Source: Campylobacter sp. MIT 12-8780 (GTDB taxonomy: Bacteria > Campylobacterota > Campylobacteria > Campylobacterales > Campylobacteraceae). Taken from it: a stretch of DNA of 64,000 nt. The translations under genes and the position numbers were made by a program. This document shows, in pieces, positions 54,573 through 64,000 of the stretch. The DNA lies in contig NZ_QHLL01000008.1 of assembly GCF_006864535.1 (NCBI RefSeq), positions 1-64,000 of the forward strand. The letters are read 5' to 3'. Numbering within the stretch: the first letter of the stretch is position 1; every line of letters begins with the position of its first letter. The notes under the pieces were generated by a model. The model had not been told where the DNA came from. It saw nothing but the letters and a program-made list of their open reading frames with translations, and searched no databases.

Positions 54573-56591
54573 ATGCCACTTTCAAAGCTTAATGAAGAAC
54601 AATACAAAGCCGCCACAGCCAAACTCGGACACAATCTTATCATCGCTAGTGCTGGCACGGGTAAAACTTCTACCATAGTTGCGCGCATAGCATATCTTTT
54701 AAAGCAAGGAATTTGTGCTGAAAAGATTATGCTTTTAACCTTTACAAACAAAGCAAGTAAAGAGATGATCTCTCGCTTAAGTCTTTATTTTCCAAAAGAA
54801 ATTACACAAAAAATTATCGCCGGAACCTTTCACAGCACCGCTTATACCTTACTTAAAGAACGCAACAAAGAAATACTTTTAAAGCCAAATGCTGAACTTA
54901 AAGTGCTTTTAAAAAGTGTTTATGAGCGAAGAACTTTTGCTCATTTAAGTGATACTAAGCCTTATATGCCAAGTTATTTGTATGATATATACTCACTTTT
55001 TCAAAATAAAAGCAAAGATAGGAATTTTGAAGCATTTTTTTGTCAAAACTACCCAGAACAAGCCGTTTTTGCAGAAATTTATCAAGATATTTTGCACGAG
55101 TATGAGGAGGAAAAAAAGCGGTTTAATTATGTAGATTTTAATGACTTGTTGCTTCATCTTAAAGAAAGCTTAAATGAAGAGAAAAAAGAATTTGATGAAA
55201 TTTTAGTTGATGAGTATCAAGATACAAATACCTTGCAAGGTTCTTTGATAGAGGCTTTTAAAAGCAAAAGTTTGTTTTGTGTGGGGGATTATGATCAAAG
55301 TATTTATGCTTTTAATGGGGCTGACATTGGTATTATAGGAGGCTTTAAAGAAAGATTTAAAGACGCTGTAATTCACACCTTAAATAAAAATTATCGCTCA
55401 AGTCGTTTCATACTTGCCCTTGCAAACAAAGTCATTATCAATAACGAACGCCTTTATCCAAAAGAACTTGTTGTAACAAGGCAAGGAGAGTTTAAAGCTC
55501 CTGTTTTGCTCGTTTTTAATGAGCTTTTTGAGCAATATCAGCATATTGCTAAAATCATACTTACAAGTGGGGTGAGTTTTGAAAAGGTAGCAGTGATCTT
55601 TCGCAATAACTCAAGCGCTGATGGTATGGAGGTGGCTTTAAGAGAGCAGGGTATTGCTTGTGTGCGAAAGGAAAGTCGTAGTTTTTTTGATAGCCTTGAG
55701 ATTAAAGCATTTTGTGCAATGCTTGCTTTAAGGGTAAATCCTAAAGATATCATGGCATTTATTCATTTGCTTGAGTATGTAAAAGGTGTTGGGAGTGTGC
55801 TTGCAAAGGAGCTTTTTGATAGTTTTTTACAACTTGGCGAGGGTAATTTAATCCGTGGTTTTTTAGAGCCAGATAAAAAAGCAAATTTAAAAAAAACAGC
55901 AAGAAAAAGCTATGATTTGGGGCTTTTTGAGGAGCTTGAAAGCTTGCAAAACCCAAGCCGCTTTCATTTAAAGAGCGAATTTAATGAAAATCCCATTTTA
56001 AGCCTACCAAAAATCAATGAATATATAGCCTTAAAGCTTGAAAAAATATATCATTTTATAAAAGAAAGTGTTAAAACAATAAATTCAAATGAGCTTATTG
56101 CACTTATCCTAGAAAACGAGCTTTTTGTTAAAATTTGTGAGTTTTTGGCGACAAAAAGAGCGACAAATAAAGCAGGGCATGTTGATATGGATAAAAAAAA
56201 GCTGGCGTTAGAAAAGATAGAGTTGAAGCTGGCTATGCTTAAGGATTTGGCAAAAAATTATAGTGATGTTTATAAATTTTATAATTTTCTTACACTTGGA
56301 GCAAACGAGATGAGTAATGGCTCTGGGGTAAATTTACTTAGCGTTCATGCAAGCAAGGGGCTTGAGTTTGATCTTGTTTTTGTTGTCGATCTTGCACAGG
56401 GACGTTTTCCTAATGAAAAGCTTATGCTTATGGGTGGATCTTTAGAGGAAGAAAGAAGGCTGTTTTATGTGGCTGCAACAAGAGCAAAAGATATGCTTTA
56501 TCTTAGTTATGCCAAGTATGATAAAAACAAAAACACTCACTATAAGCCTTCTTGCTTTCTCATTGAAGCTGGTTTGTGTAAGCCTTCTTAG
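54573..56591 (+). CDS. UvrD/Rep/PcrA-type ATP-dependent DNA helicase
   Basis: Superfamily 1A 3'-5' helicase for repair or replication restart. The 672-residue protein has the Q motif LNEEQYKAA (5-13), Walker A ASAGTGKTS near 27-35, TFTNKASKEM near 53-62, Walker B DEYQDTN near 213, motif III GDYDQSIYAFNGAD, and near the C-terminus motif V LLSVHASKGLEFDLVFVVD and VI EERRLFYVAATRAKDMLYLS. Rep, UvrD and PcrA cannot be told apart by eye. It stands alone and is convergent with napD. Confidence 0.93.
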   Translation: MPLSKLNEEQYKAATAKLGHNLIIASAGTGKTSTIVARIAYLLKQGICAEKIMLLTFTNKASKEMISRLSLYFPKEITQKIIAGTFHSTAYTLLKERNKEILLKPNAELKVLLKSVYERRTFAHLSDTKPYMPSYLYDIYSLFQNKSKDRNFEAFFCQNYPEQAVFAEIYQDILHEYEEEKKRFNYVDFNDLLLHLKESLNEEKKEFDEILVDEYQDTNTLQGSLIEAFKSKSLFCVGDYDQSIYAFNGADIGIIGGFKERFKDAVIHTLNKNYRSSRFILALANKVIINNERLYPKELVVTRQGEFKAPVLLVFNELFEQYQHIAKIILTSGVSFEKVAVIFRNNSSADGMEVALREQGIACVRKESRSFFDSLEIKAFCAMLALRVNPKDIMAFIHLLEYVKGVGSVLAKELFDSFLQLGEGNLIRGFLEPDKKANLKKTARKSYDLGLFEELESLQNPSRFHLKSEFNENPILSLPKINEYIALKLEKIYHFIKESVKTINSNELIALILENELFVKICEFLATKRATNKAGHVDMDKKKLALEKIELKLAMLKDLAKNYSDVYKFYNFLTLGANEMSNGSGVNLLSVHASKGLEFDLVFVVDLAQGRFPNEKLMLMGGSLEEERRLFYVAATRAKDMLYLSYAKYDKNKNTHYKPSCFLIEAGLCKPS

Positions 56592-56664
56592 TTAAAATAT
56601 CTAAAGCGAAAAAATGAGGTAGGGTTTGTGGATTTTAAAAAATTACAAAAATACTTATGCAAAT

Positions 56665-57000
56665 TTAGTATTTTTGAAAGATATTTCCATAATACTCTAT
56701 ATCTTTTGCATTTTCTTTCTTTTCAAGTTTTTCAAGCAAGTTTTTGCCTTCACTTGCTTTTTGAATATCTTCATCTAAGTCTTGATAAGAAAAAACCATA
56801 TTTATGCTGATGATATTTTTTAAGGCTTCTAAGCTTTTGTATGCTTTTAGCTCATCATCTAAGCACTCACTTTCAATGATTACGATGATTTTGTCATTTT
56901 CATTAAGCTCGACGCTGCAGTCTTTGATGAGCTTAATCTCTTTTAAAAGCTTATCTTGGTGTTCTTTTTTTGCTATGATTAAAACGCTTGAGATATTCAT
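56665..57000 (-). CDS. napD: NapA signal-binding chaperone NapD
   Basis: Cytoplasmic chaperone that binds the twin-arginine signal of NapA. The 111-residue protein begins MNISSVLIIAKKEHQDKL and has the ferredoxin-like NapD pattern (SSVLI, then V-E-L-N-E, IIVIIES, and NMVFSYQDLDED near 67-78). Last gene of the nap operon, after napL, as in C. jejuni. Longer than E. coli NapD (87) by a charged tail. Confidence 0.85.
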   Translation of the reverse strand: MNISSVLIIAKKEHQDKLLKEIKLIKDCSVELNENDKIIVIIESECLDDELKAYKSLEALKNIISINMVFSYQDLDEDIQKASEGKNLLEKLEKKENAKDIEYYGNIFQKY

Positions 57001-57002
57001 TT

Positions 57003-57950
57003 TTATCCTTCATTGAGTGTAAAAATTAAAATTGTATCATTATATCCTGAAACAAGTAAAGTTTTTTCATCTAAAAAAAGTATGTGTTCGAGTGAAAAAT
57101 TAAGATTTTCAAAAGCTTTTATTCTTTTTAGATTTGAGCTAGAGAAAATTTCAAGTGTATTTTTGCTACTATCGCCAAAAGCAAATACGCTTGCATTAGC
57201 ACTTAAAGCACAAGTATAGATAAGAAAATCCCTTTCTATAAAACGTTGCACGCCATTTTGCACAAGCCCCACTTTTCTATCAGTAGCACAACTTAAAACG
57301 CTTGAGTTTTTAAAATCCACACTATATACACTATCTTTGTGAATTTGATCAAAATTAGCAACTTCTTGCCAGCTTTTTAGATCAAAAAGCTTGACTTCTC
57401 CGCTTTCAAAGCCAGCTACAAGCTTGCTTTTATCTTCATTCAATGCAGCATCATTTAAGCTAGAATGTGAAAAAATATACTCTTTTAGCACTTTTAAATT
57501 TGAAAAATCAAGCAAGATTAAACGCGCTGAAGAAAGAGCAAGTAAAACCTTATCATCATCAAGTAAAAAGGCTTTTTTTGCAGAATCAAAAGCAAGCTTT
57601 TTGCTTTGTAGCTTTTTGTTTTGATCAAGTAAATTTAGGTTTTTTCCACCAAATGAAGCCTCGCTTAAGATAAGCACCTTATCTTTTTGCATATCAAGAC
57701 TAAAAACGCGTGGCGAGACATTTTTTTCATAATAATTTTCTATCTTTGCAAGTTGAAGATAAAACGCACTCTTTTTTTCTTTTAAGTCAAAAAGCTCTAC
57801 ACTACCTAAATCCGTGCCGATGAGTAAAATTTCATCTGCTTTACTCAAGCTCATTATATTTGAATGATCTTGAGTTTTTTTAAACACTTCAGCTTCTAAG
57901 GCTAAAGATAAACTTAGGCTTAAAAGCAAGATAGCAAGAGCTTTTGGCAT
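57003..57950 (-). CDS. napL: NapL, beta-propeller-like periplasmic protein of the nap operon
   Basis: A 315-residue protein with a signal peptide (1-19, ending LALEA) and repeated short beta-sheet units (GTDLGSVELFDLKE, GFESGEVKLFDLKSWQE, CATDRKVGLVQ) typical of a WD40/quinoprotein-like propeller. NapL is known only from epsilonproteobacterial nap operons; its role in nitrate reduction is not settled. It sits between napB and napD, one base after napB. Confidence 0.85.
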   Translation of the reverse strand: MPKALAILLLSLSLSLALEAEVFKKTQDHSNIMSLSKADEILLIGTDLGSVELFDLKEKKSAFYLQLAKIENYYEKNVSPRVFSLDMQKDKVLILSEASFGGKNLNLLDQNKKLQSKKLAFDSAKKAFLLDDDKVLLALSSARLILLDFSNLKVLKEYIFSHSSLNDAALNEDKSKLVAGFESGEVKLFDLKSWQEVANFDQIHKDSVYSVDFKNSSVLSCATDRKVGLVQNGVQRFIERDFLIYTCALSANASVFAFGDSSKNTLEIFSSSNLKRIKAFENLNFSLEHILFLDEKTLLVSGYNDTILIFTLNEG

Positions 57951-58487
57951 TTATTTTACCCCTTCGTTTAAGGCATCGATGAGATTTGATCTTTTCTTTG
58001 CTTCTTCGCTTTTAAACTCTGGCTTGAAAGTGTTTCCAACCAAAGGTTTTGCATTACTTTGAGGCACATGGCATTGGGTGCAGTTAAATCTTTCGTTACT
58101 TACTTCATCGCCAGTTGCTTTACCTGCTTGAAAGTCAAAATAATGAGTCATAGGCATAGCTGTAGCACCTACATCGGCAGCAATTGCTTTGTCGTGGCAG
58201 CTTAAGCACATATTATTTTCCCTTGTGATAGGAAGCATATCCTCAATGCTATGAGGCACAAGCGGTGGAGCGTTTTCAAATGATCGTTCGATCAAATTTG
58301 ATTCGCCCGGTTGCAAAGTAGTGAAATTTGCATCAGGTAAAACAACATTGTTTTCGTTTTCAACGCTTGTTTTTCTTATGCCTATCTCATCAGAACTTAG
58401 TGCTGAACTTGTGCTTTCTTTTTTATCTTGACAAGCGATGAAAGTTAAAGCACACACACACGCTAACATTATAATTTTCTTTTTCAT
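57951..58487 (-). CDS. napB: Diheme cytochrome c NapB, apparently lipidated
   Basis: Small electron donor to NapA. The 178-residue protein has two heme motifs, CLSCH at 94-98 and CTQCH at 136-140, with MPMTHYFDFQ and NAPPLVPHSIEDM as in NapB. The N-terminus MKKKIIMLACVCALTFIAC with QDKKESTSS after Cys19 looks like a lipoprotein signal and linker. NapB is usually described as soluble in the periplasm, so membrane anchoring here would be unusual. ATGA overlap with napH. Confidence 0.9.
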   Translation of the reverse strand: MKKKIIMLACVCALTFIACQDKKESTSSALSSDEIGIRKTSVENENNVVLPDANFTTLQPGESNLIERSFENAPPLVPHSIEDMLPITRENNMCLSCHDKAIAADVGATAMPMTHYFDFQAGKATGDEVSNERFNCTQCHVPQSNAKPLVGNTFKPEFKSEEAKKRSNLIDALNEGVK

Positions 58488-59269
58488 TTTTTACTCCTTA
58501 AATCTAAAATATTAAAAACCAAAGCATCATCATCACAAACTTCAATGCAACGCCCACATCTTATGCACTCCCCAGAACTTACGCTTTTGCTTTCCTTACC
58601 TACCATAAAAAGCACTTGTTTTTCAGGGCAGATTTCTATGCATTTATAGCATTTGGTGCAGTTTTGTGCTTTGTGCTTTACTTTAAGCAAAGCAAAACGA
58701 GAGATAAGCGCATAAAATGCTCCCAAAGGACAAAAATGCGAACAAATCGCTCTTGGGCTTAAAAAGCTATCTATGCAAAAGATCACAAAAGCAACAAAAA
58801 GCCAAGAAACACTGCCAAAAATAATACCCCTTTGCACTATGCCTATATAAGAAATGCTCTCAAACACAGGCAAAGAAAGCGCAAAAGAAAGCACTAAGCA
58901 CAAAATAAGCACAAGGTATCGTAAGTTTTTGTGCAAGATCACAAATTTAGAAGACTTAAAGCCAAATTTCTTTCGCACAAAAGCTGCTAAGTCAGTGATA
59001 AGGTTGATAGGACATACCCACGCACAAAATGCGCGTCCTAAAAATACCGCATACACAAAAGCAATGATTAAGGCTCCGCTTAAAACAGCAGCGTCTATAC
59101 TCAAGCTTGCAAGCACGATTTGTAAAAAAGCAAAAGGATCGCTCAGTGGGATGGTATCAAACCACACAGATGAGCTTAAATCACCCTTAGCGATAAAATC
59201 AAGCGAGCTAAAGCCAAGACAAGCTAAAATTCCAAGCTGAACAGCTCTTCTTAAAAGTAAATATCTCAT
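58484..59269 (-). CDS. napH: Quinol dehydrogenase membrane subunit NapH
   Basis: Inner membrane iron-sulfur protein passing electrons from menaquinol to NapG. The 261-residue protein has four spans (about 8-28, 60-80, 115-135, 150-170), the CxxxCP motifs (FCAWVCPINL and CSHFCPLGA) and two C-terminal 4Fe-4S motifs (CTKCYKCIEICP and CIRCGRCIEVCD). No napC is present in the operon, as in C. jejuni. Confidence 0.94.
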   Translation of the reverse strand: MRYLLLRRAVQLGILACLGFSSLDFIAKGDLSSSVWFDTIPLSDPFAFLQIVLASLSIDAAVLSGALIIAFVYAVFLGRAFCAWVCPINLITDLAAFVRKKFGFKSSKFVILHKNLRYLVLILCLVLSFALSLPVFESISYIGIVQRGIIFGSVSWLFVAFVIFCIDSFLSPRAICSHFCPLGAFYALISRFALLKVKHKAQNCTKCYKCIEICPEKQVLFMVGKESKSVSSGECIRCGRCIEVCDDDALVFNILDLRSKK

Positions 59270-60015
59270 AACAAATCCTCGCTATTAAGATAATCCCTAG
59301 CTTTGTTTTGCTCGTTTTTCTTGCTTGTATCAGCGTCTTTTAGCCTTTGTTCATCTTGCTTGTCCCAGCCTTTGACATAGTTTGTCCCGGCTCTACCAAG
59401 CACATATTCACGCGGTAAAACACGGATAGCTGGTTCTTCTGTGATACAGGCTCGCTCGCAAAGCCCACAGCCAACGCACACTTCATGATCGACAACAGGG
59501 AGCAAAAAGGCATGCTTAGCGGTGCGTTCATTGCGTTTAAGCTCAAGTTTTAAAGCCTTATCAATCAACGGACAGGCTCTATAGCACGCATCACATTGCA
59601 CGCCCCAGTGAGCGACACAGCTTGCACTATCAAGTATAGCTATACCCATTTTAAGTTCCAAAACACCTTTTTCACGCTCTAAATACTGATGATCTAAAGC
59701 ATTTGTAGGGCATTCTCTTATACAAGGTATATCCTCACAAAGATAGCATGGCGTTTTTCTTGCTTCAAAAAAAGGTGTGCCATTTTTTGGGCTATCAAAA
59801 ACACTTGCAAGCTTTAAAGTATCATAAGGACAGGCTTTTACACACAAACCACAACGTATGCATAAAGATAAAAAACGCTTTTCATCCTCAGCTCCGGGTG
59901 GGCGTAAAAAATACCCCTCATCAGCCTTAAGTGCAAGCGTAGCTAAAAAGCCACCGCTCGCACAAAGACAAAGGGCTTTAAAGCCAGTTTGCATAAACTC
60001 TCTTCGGTTTTTCAT
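59266..60015 (-). CDS. napG: Ferredoxin-type quinol dehydrogenase subunit NapG
   Basis: Periplasmic 4Fe-4S protein. The 249-residue protein starts with a twin-arginine signal (NRREFMQTG) and has four cluster motifs: CIRCGLCVKACP near 52-63, CYLCEDIPCIRECP near 90-103, CDACYRACP near 140 and CVGCGLCERAC near 180. It overlaps napH by four bases and follows napA by five bases. Confidence 0.94.
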   Translation of the reverse strand: MKNRREFMQTGFKALCLCASGGFLATLALKADEGYFLRPPGAEDEKRFLSLCIRCGLCVKACPYDTLKLASVFDSPKNGTPFFEARKTPCYLCEDIPCIRECPTNALDHQYLEREKGVLELKMGIAILDSASCVAHWGVQCDACYRACPLIDKALKLELKRNERTAKHAFLLPVVDHEVCVGCGLCERACITEEPAIRVLPREYVLGRAGTNYVKGWDKQDEQRLKDADTSKKNEQNKARDYLNSEDLL

Positions 60016-60020
60016 TGTTT

Positions 60021-62798
60021 TTACGCTTTAGTGATTTTTACCGCACATTTTTTAAAATCTGTTTGATTTGAAAGTGGGCAAGTCGCATCTAAAGTAACTT
60101 TGTTAATATAGACATTTTCATCAAACCAAGGCACATATACAAGTCCTACAGGCGGTTTGTTTCTACCACGCATATCAACGCGTGCTTTAACCTTGCCACG
60201 ACGCGATTCAACCCATACAAGATCGCCTTGTGCTAAACTAAGCTTCGCACAATCTTGTTCATTCATATAGCACAACGCCTCAGGCACAGCTCTATAAAGT
60301 TCAGGCACACGCATAGTCATCGTTCCACTATGCCAATGCTCTAAAACCCTACCTGTAGAAAGCCAGAAAGGATACTCAGCACTTGGACGCTCAGGAGCTT
60401 TCATAAATGGACGGAAGAAAATCTTTGTTTTGTTTGCAAGTGAGAATTTCTCATCGCCAGAAGTTGGAGCGATTAAATTTCCTCTTTGCAAGGCTTTATC
60501 AGCAGCTCCATAAAAAGCAAAGTCTGAATTTGGAGCTGCTTTTTTAGCATAATAATCAAATTTGGTGTTAAAACGCCACTGGGTTTCTTTGCCATTGACT
60601 ACAGGCCATCTTAAGCCTCTTACTTGATGATAGGTGTTAAAATCTGCTAGATCGTGTCCGTGTCCAAGTCCGAATTTGCGGTATTCTTCCCAGAGGTATT
60701 TTTGCACGAAAAAGCCATAGCCTGTAAATTCTTTACCATCACTGCCTATAACCTTTCTTGCGTCACCTTTTACTTCGCTATTATCCACACCTTGCATTAC
60801 AGCATCATCAGCGCTAAATTTTTTCGCATCTTCATTTGCATAAAGTACATCAAAAAGCGTGCTTTCTTCACTATAACCCATAGCCTTAGCTTCTTCTAAA
60901 ACGCTTGGTAAAGTCGTTTTATCATCAACCTTTGTTTCTCCCCATACTTCTTTAAGTTTAAAACGTTTTGCAAATTCCATCATCTGCCAAGTATCACTCA
61001 TAGCTTCACCTATAGGTAAGACTTGTTGTTTCCAGTGTTGGGTTCTTCTTTCAGCATTGCCATACGCGCCCCATTTTTCATAAATCATCGCGCTTGGTAA
61101 GATAAGATCAGCTACCTTTGCTGAAATACCCGGATAACTATCACTGACTACGATGAAATTATCCATAGTTCGTGCTGCTTCTATCCAGTGGTTTGCGTTG
61201 GCTGTATTTTGCCAAGGATTATTCACTTGTACCCAAGCAAATTTGATCTTGCCATCTTCTAAATCACGCATTATCTTAAGATAAGGAGCGCCCGGCTTTG
61301 GATTTAAGGTTTTTGCTGGGAGTTTCCAAATTTTTTCTGTGATTTCTCTGTGTTTAGGATTTGCTACAACCATATCAGCTGGTAAGCGGTGTGAGAAAGT
61401 GCCTACTTCTCTAGCAGTGCCACAGGCTGATGGTTGTCCGGTTAGAGAAAATGCTCCACTTCCTGGTTTTGCTTGCTTACCAAGTAAATGATGTACCATA
61501 TACGCTTGCTCATTTACCCAAGTACCTCTTGTGTGTTGGTTAAAGCCCATAGTCCAAAAGCTCACAACTTTGCGGTTTTTTTCTATGTAAAGATTGGCAA
61601 GTTCTTGAAGTTTTTTCTTAAAATCTTCTAAGCTTTCATTATCATCACCTTTTGAAACCTTAGCCACATAGTCTAAAGTATAAGGTTCAAGGGCTTTTTT
61701 AAAGTCTTCAAAGCTGATTTCCCAGTGAGCCATAGCTGCACCTGCGTGCTTGTGTTCAAAAGTATCACCTGCTTTAACGCCAAGATAAGCTAAAGCTACG
61801 GCTTCTTCTTCATCAAGAACTATAGAGTTTTGTTTGGCGACTATATCTTTTTCTGCTTCTTTGAATTTTGGGTGGTTTGGATTGTTTCTCATACCATAAC
61901 CAATGTCAGCATAACCTGTAGTGAAAATGCAGTGATTTTTGATAAAATCCATATCCAAAGCTTCTGGGTGATTATAGACTATCTCTCTAGCGATGTAGTT
62001 CCATATCGCTAAATCAGTATTTGGCTTAAAGATGATCTCACTATCTGCGATATGACTAGTGCGGTTTGAAAAAGTCGAGAGGTTGATAACCTTGACTTTA
62101 TCTAAGTTTGAAAGTTTTCTATCTGAAACACGGCTCCATAAAATCGGGTGCATTTCAGCCATATTTGCTCCCCAAGTGATGATAGTATCGGTAAGTTCTA
62201 TATCATCATAACAGCCTGCTGGCTCATCAACTCCATAAGTTTGCATAAAAGCTACAACAGCTGAAGCCATGCAGTGTCTTGCGTTTGGATCGATATTGTT
62301 TGATCTAAAGCCTCCTTTGATGAGCTTTACAGCCGCATAACCTTCTTGAACGGTGTATTGTCCGCTACCAAAAACAGCTATACCACTTGCACCAAGTTCA
62401 TTGTAAGCCTTTCTAAACTGCTTTTCCATTTCATCAAAAGCTCTTTGCCAAGAAACTTGCTTGAATTTGCCTTTTTTATCAAATTCGCCCTTTTCATTGA
62501 CACGAAGCAAAGGTTGCACCAAACGATCCTCCCCATACATAATTTTAGCATTAAAATACCCCTTAATGCAGTTTAGCCCACGATTTACCGGAGCAGCTGG
62601 ATCGCCTTTAACTGCAACGATTTTGCCATCTTTTTTTGCGACCATGATACCACAGCCTGTTCCACAAAAACGGCATACTGATTTATCCCATTGCCATTGT
62701 TCTTGAGCATTAGCTAAAGCTGAACTTGGCAGACTCAAACCCGCAACGCCAGCAGCACTAGCAATAGCAGAGTTTTTGATAAAATCCCTTCTATTCAT
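60021..62798 (-). CDS. napA: Periplasmic nitrate reductase catalytic subunit NapA
   Basis: Molybdenum bis-MGD enzyme reducing nitrate to nitrite. The ATG at 62798 ([10 protein letters not shown]) is used because GGAGG lies eight bases upstream; the TTG at 62813 overlaps that site. The 925-residue protein has a Tat signal (1-30), 4Fe-4S cysteines 42, 45, 49 and 77 (CRFCGTGC ... NCIKG) and the molybdenum ligand Cys176 in ARHCMASA. First gene of napAGHBLD. TatBC in this window would export it. Confidence 0.96.
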   Translation of the reverse strand: MNRRDFIKNSAIASAAGVAGLSLPSSALANAQEQWQWDKSVCRFCGTGCGIMVAKKDGKIVAVKGDPAAPVNRGLNCIKGYFNAKIMYGEDRLVQPLLRVNEKGEFDKKGKFKQVSWQRAFDEMEKQFRKAYNELGASGIAVFGSGQYTVQEGYAAVKLIKGGFRSNNIDPNARHCMASAVVAFMQTYGVDEPAGCYDDIELTDTIITWGANMAEMHPILWSRVSDRKLSNLDKVKVINLSTFSNRTSHIADSEIIFKPNTDLAIWNYIAREIVYNHPEALDMDFIKNHCIFTTGYADIGYGMRNNPNHPKFKEAEKDIVAKQNSIVLDEEEAVALAYLGVKAGDTFEHKHAGAAMAHWEISFEDFKKALEPYTLDYVAKVSKGDDNESLEDFKKKLQELANLYIEKNRKVVSFWTMGFNQHTRGTWVNEQAYMVHHLLGKQAKPGSGAFSLTGQPSACGTAREVGTFSHRLPADMVVANPKHREITEKIWKLPAKTLNPKPGAPYLKIMRDLEDGKIKFAWVQVNNPWQNTANANHWIEAARTMDNFIVVSDSYPGISAKVADLILPSAMIYEKWGAYGNAERRTQHWKQQVLPIGEAMSDTWQMMEFAKRFKLKEVWGETKVDDKTTLPSVLEEAKAMGYSEESTLFDVLYANEDAKKFSADDAVMQGVDNSEVKGDARKVIGSDGKEFTGYGFFVQKYLWEEYRKFGLGHGHDLADFNTYHQVRGLRWPVVNGKETQWRFNTKFDYYAKKAAPNSDFAFYGAADKALQRGNLIAPTSGDEKFSLANKTKIFFRPFMKAPERPSAEYPFWLSTGRVLEHWHSGTMTMRVPELYRAVPEALCYMNEQDCAKLSLAQGDLVWVESRRGKVKARVDMRGRNKPPVGLVYVPWFDENVYINKVTLDATCPLSNQTDFKKCAVKITKA

Positions 62799-62830
62799 AA
62801 GAAAGACCTCCAAAATTTGATTTTCACTTC

Positions 62831-62836
62831 ATTGTA
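62831..62836 (-). promoter_or_regulatory. Putative -10 element of the nap operon
   Basis: TACAAT on the minus strand, 33 bases before the napA ATG. The rest of the 199-base gap to comEC is AT-rich; no clear FNR- or NssR-type palindrome was found. Confidence 0.45.
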
Positions 62837-62997
62837 GCAGAGTTTTTATTAAACGAATATAAAATGAATATTTTTCTAAGCATTATTTTTACATTTTTTT
62901 AAGGATTTTAAATTAAAGACTAGAATAATATTAATTAATATAAACAATATATAAAATTATCAAAATCACCACATTTTGAGTGCTTTTCAATGCTATT

Positions 62998-64000
62998 TTA
63001 AAGCAAGACATAAAACGGCACTAAATTTAAAACAACGCAAAAAAGAGCAAGCCATTTAAAACGAATGCTAATTAGAGCTAGTAATATATAGGCTAAGAGT
63101 AGGTTCAAGCTTATATTTGCAAAATTTAAGGCGTGAAATTTAAAGTTAAAGAAATCAAGTAAATAGCTATCTACTAGCCCTCCAAAGCCTATGAGGTGCA
63201 AAAACAAAACGCAGGGATAAAATACAACAAAAGCCGCACTTAAAGGTATGGCTAAAAACTGCTGGAAAGAAATAAGTGGGAAAAAATGTAACACTGGGAT
63301 AATCATCGCTAAAAAAGTCCATAAATTTAGCAAGATGATATTAATAAAAGCATTAAAATAGCTTGCGAAATGATGTAAATATAAAAAGATAAAAAATACT
63401 CCCAAAACTGAAAACAAAAAGCCTACGCTAAAAAGAAGCTGCGGAAATAAAGCAAGACAGATTAATACGCTAAAAAATAAATTCCCAAAATGAATGATTT
63501 TATTATGCTTGGCTAAAAGATAAAAGCCAAACAAAGCCATTACTAAAGATCGCACAAAACTTGGCACAAAGCCGATGAGATAAGCATAAAAAAGCAAAAA
63601 TACAAAAATCATCACACTCAAATCAAGCCGTAAATTTCGGTAAGGAAAATAGCGTTTTTGAAAAAAGCTATAAAGTGGAGCAAAACAAAAAAAGAGCAAA
63701 GAAAAAATCAAAGCGATATGATAACCACTAATGGCTATGAGGTGAGCTATGCCGTAGTGATTGACATCATTTCGAAGCTCTTTTGAGACACTAAGGGCAA
63801 AAAATAAAGCCCCATAAAATTCCTTAACTTTTTCATCTTGGTGCTGATTGAGAAAATAAGGAATGATTTTATGTTTAAAAACAGGCTCTGTTGAAGTGAT
63901 ATTTAAATCATAACTTGGCATATAAAAGCTTTTTGAAAGATAGTCTTTAAAGCTTACTTTGCTTGTAATAGCTCTTAAATTTAGCTTTGCATAGTTTGAA
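62998..64000 (-). CDS. comEC: ComEC/Rec2-type DNA uptake channel, 3' part
   Basis: Inner membrane channel for transforming DNA. The frame is open from the stop at 62998 to the right edge, past an internal ATG at 63921, so the gene continues beyond the window; about 334 codons are visible. It has many spans and the competence-domain motif HLIAISGYHIALI near codons 70-80 of the visible part, with FVRSLVMALFGFYLLA downstream. No C-terminal metallo-beta-lactamase domain is seen, consistent with the short epsilonproteobacterial form. Confidence 0.88.
   Translation of the reverse strand, partial: SNYAKLNLRAITSKVSFKDYLSKSFYMPSYDLNITSTEPVFKHKIIPYFLNQHQDEKVKEFYGALFFALSVSKELRNDVNHYGIAHLIAISGYHIALIFSLLFFCFAPLYSFFQKRYFPYRNLRLDLSVMIFVFLLFYAYLIGFVPSFVRSLVMALFGFYLLAKHNKIIHFGNLFFSVLICLALFPQLLFSVGFLFSVLGVFFIFLYLHHFASYFNAFINIILLNLWTFLAMIIPVLHFFPLISFQQFLAIPLSAAFVVFYPCVLFLHLIGFGGLVDSYLLDFFNFKFHALNFANISLNLLLAYILLALISIRFKWLALFCVVLNLVPFYVLL

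Noticed and set aside
56628-56810. 60-codon plus-strand frame after the helicase gene
   Set aside because: It lies over napD on the other strand and its translation is Phe/Leu-rich shadow sequence without a conserved pattern.

Overview
The window is chromosomal DNA of a Campylobacter species. The DNA is AT-rich, genes are packed with ATGA/GTGA/TTGA overlaps, promoters are TATAAT-like without clear -35 boxes, and many proteins match my memory of the C. jejuni proteome. Marker genes include hobA, the cbrR-type double-receiver regulator, and a nap operon in the order napA-G-H-B-L-D. The gene blocks recall C. jejuni loci numbered roughly Cj0637-0652, Cj0577-0589, Cj0687-0689, Cj0623-0627 and Cj0762-0785, but joined in a different order. 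The species is therefore probably not C. jejuni itself; a relative such as C. upsaliensis or C. helveticus is possible. No rRNA, tRNA, CRISPR array or insertion sequence was seen.

Layout. (1) 1-3.6 kb: two tandem copies of a two-gene cassette on the minus strand. Each has a small exported protein with a Sec signal plus a bacteriocin-type double-glycine leader, followed by a larger protein. The outer ends of the cassette are nearly identical between copies and the centres are unrelated or diverged. This is the least explained part of the window. (2) 3.7-7.1 kb: msrA, ppa, adk, aspS (minus). (3) 7.2-18.8 kb: nadK, a small membrane protein, recN, cbrR-like regulator, tatD, two peptidoglycan enzymes (LysM transglycosylase and rlpA), kdsC-lptC-lptA (LPS), engB, mreD-like, mrdA. 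(4) 18.9-22.2 kb: hemW-tatB-tatC-queA (minus). (5) 22.3-30.8 kb: rppH-lysC-hobA-holB-folP-ligA-membrane protein-tlyA-ribF. (6) flgH (minus), then pta-ackA (plus). (7) 35-38.9 kb: acetoacetate module (thiolase-atoD-atoA-atoE). (8) 39-42.5 kb: hypBCDEA for [NiFe] hydrogenase maturation. (9) TonB-dependent copper-type receptor, cupin, aspB. (10) 46.4-48.2 kb: two metQ-like binding proteins preceded by a Met-rich leader peptide and alternative RNA hairpins. (11) flgA-ubiX-coaD-tmk-hisS-speA-cysE, then a UvrD-type helicase. (12) 56.7-62.8 kb: nap periplasmic nitrate reductase operon (minus). (13) the 3' part of comEC, running off the right edge.

How genes work together. TatB/TatC would export NapA (twin-arginine signal RRDFIK). 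HypA/HypB (Ni) and HypC-E (Fe-CN ligands) supply hydrogenase, which would feed electrons toward nitrate through NapGH-NapB-NapA. The thiolase/CoA-transferase module turns acetoacetate into acetyl-CoA, which Pta-AckA next door can convert to acetate and ATP. KdsC, LptC and LptA serve LPS synthesis and transport; MrdA and the MreD-like protein serve cell elongation.

The most interesting signals are the conserved-ends/variable-centre cassettes at the left edge and the putative methionine attenuator ahead of metQ.
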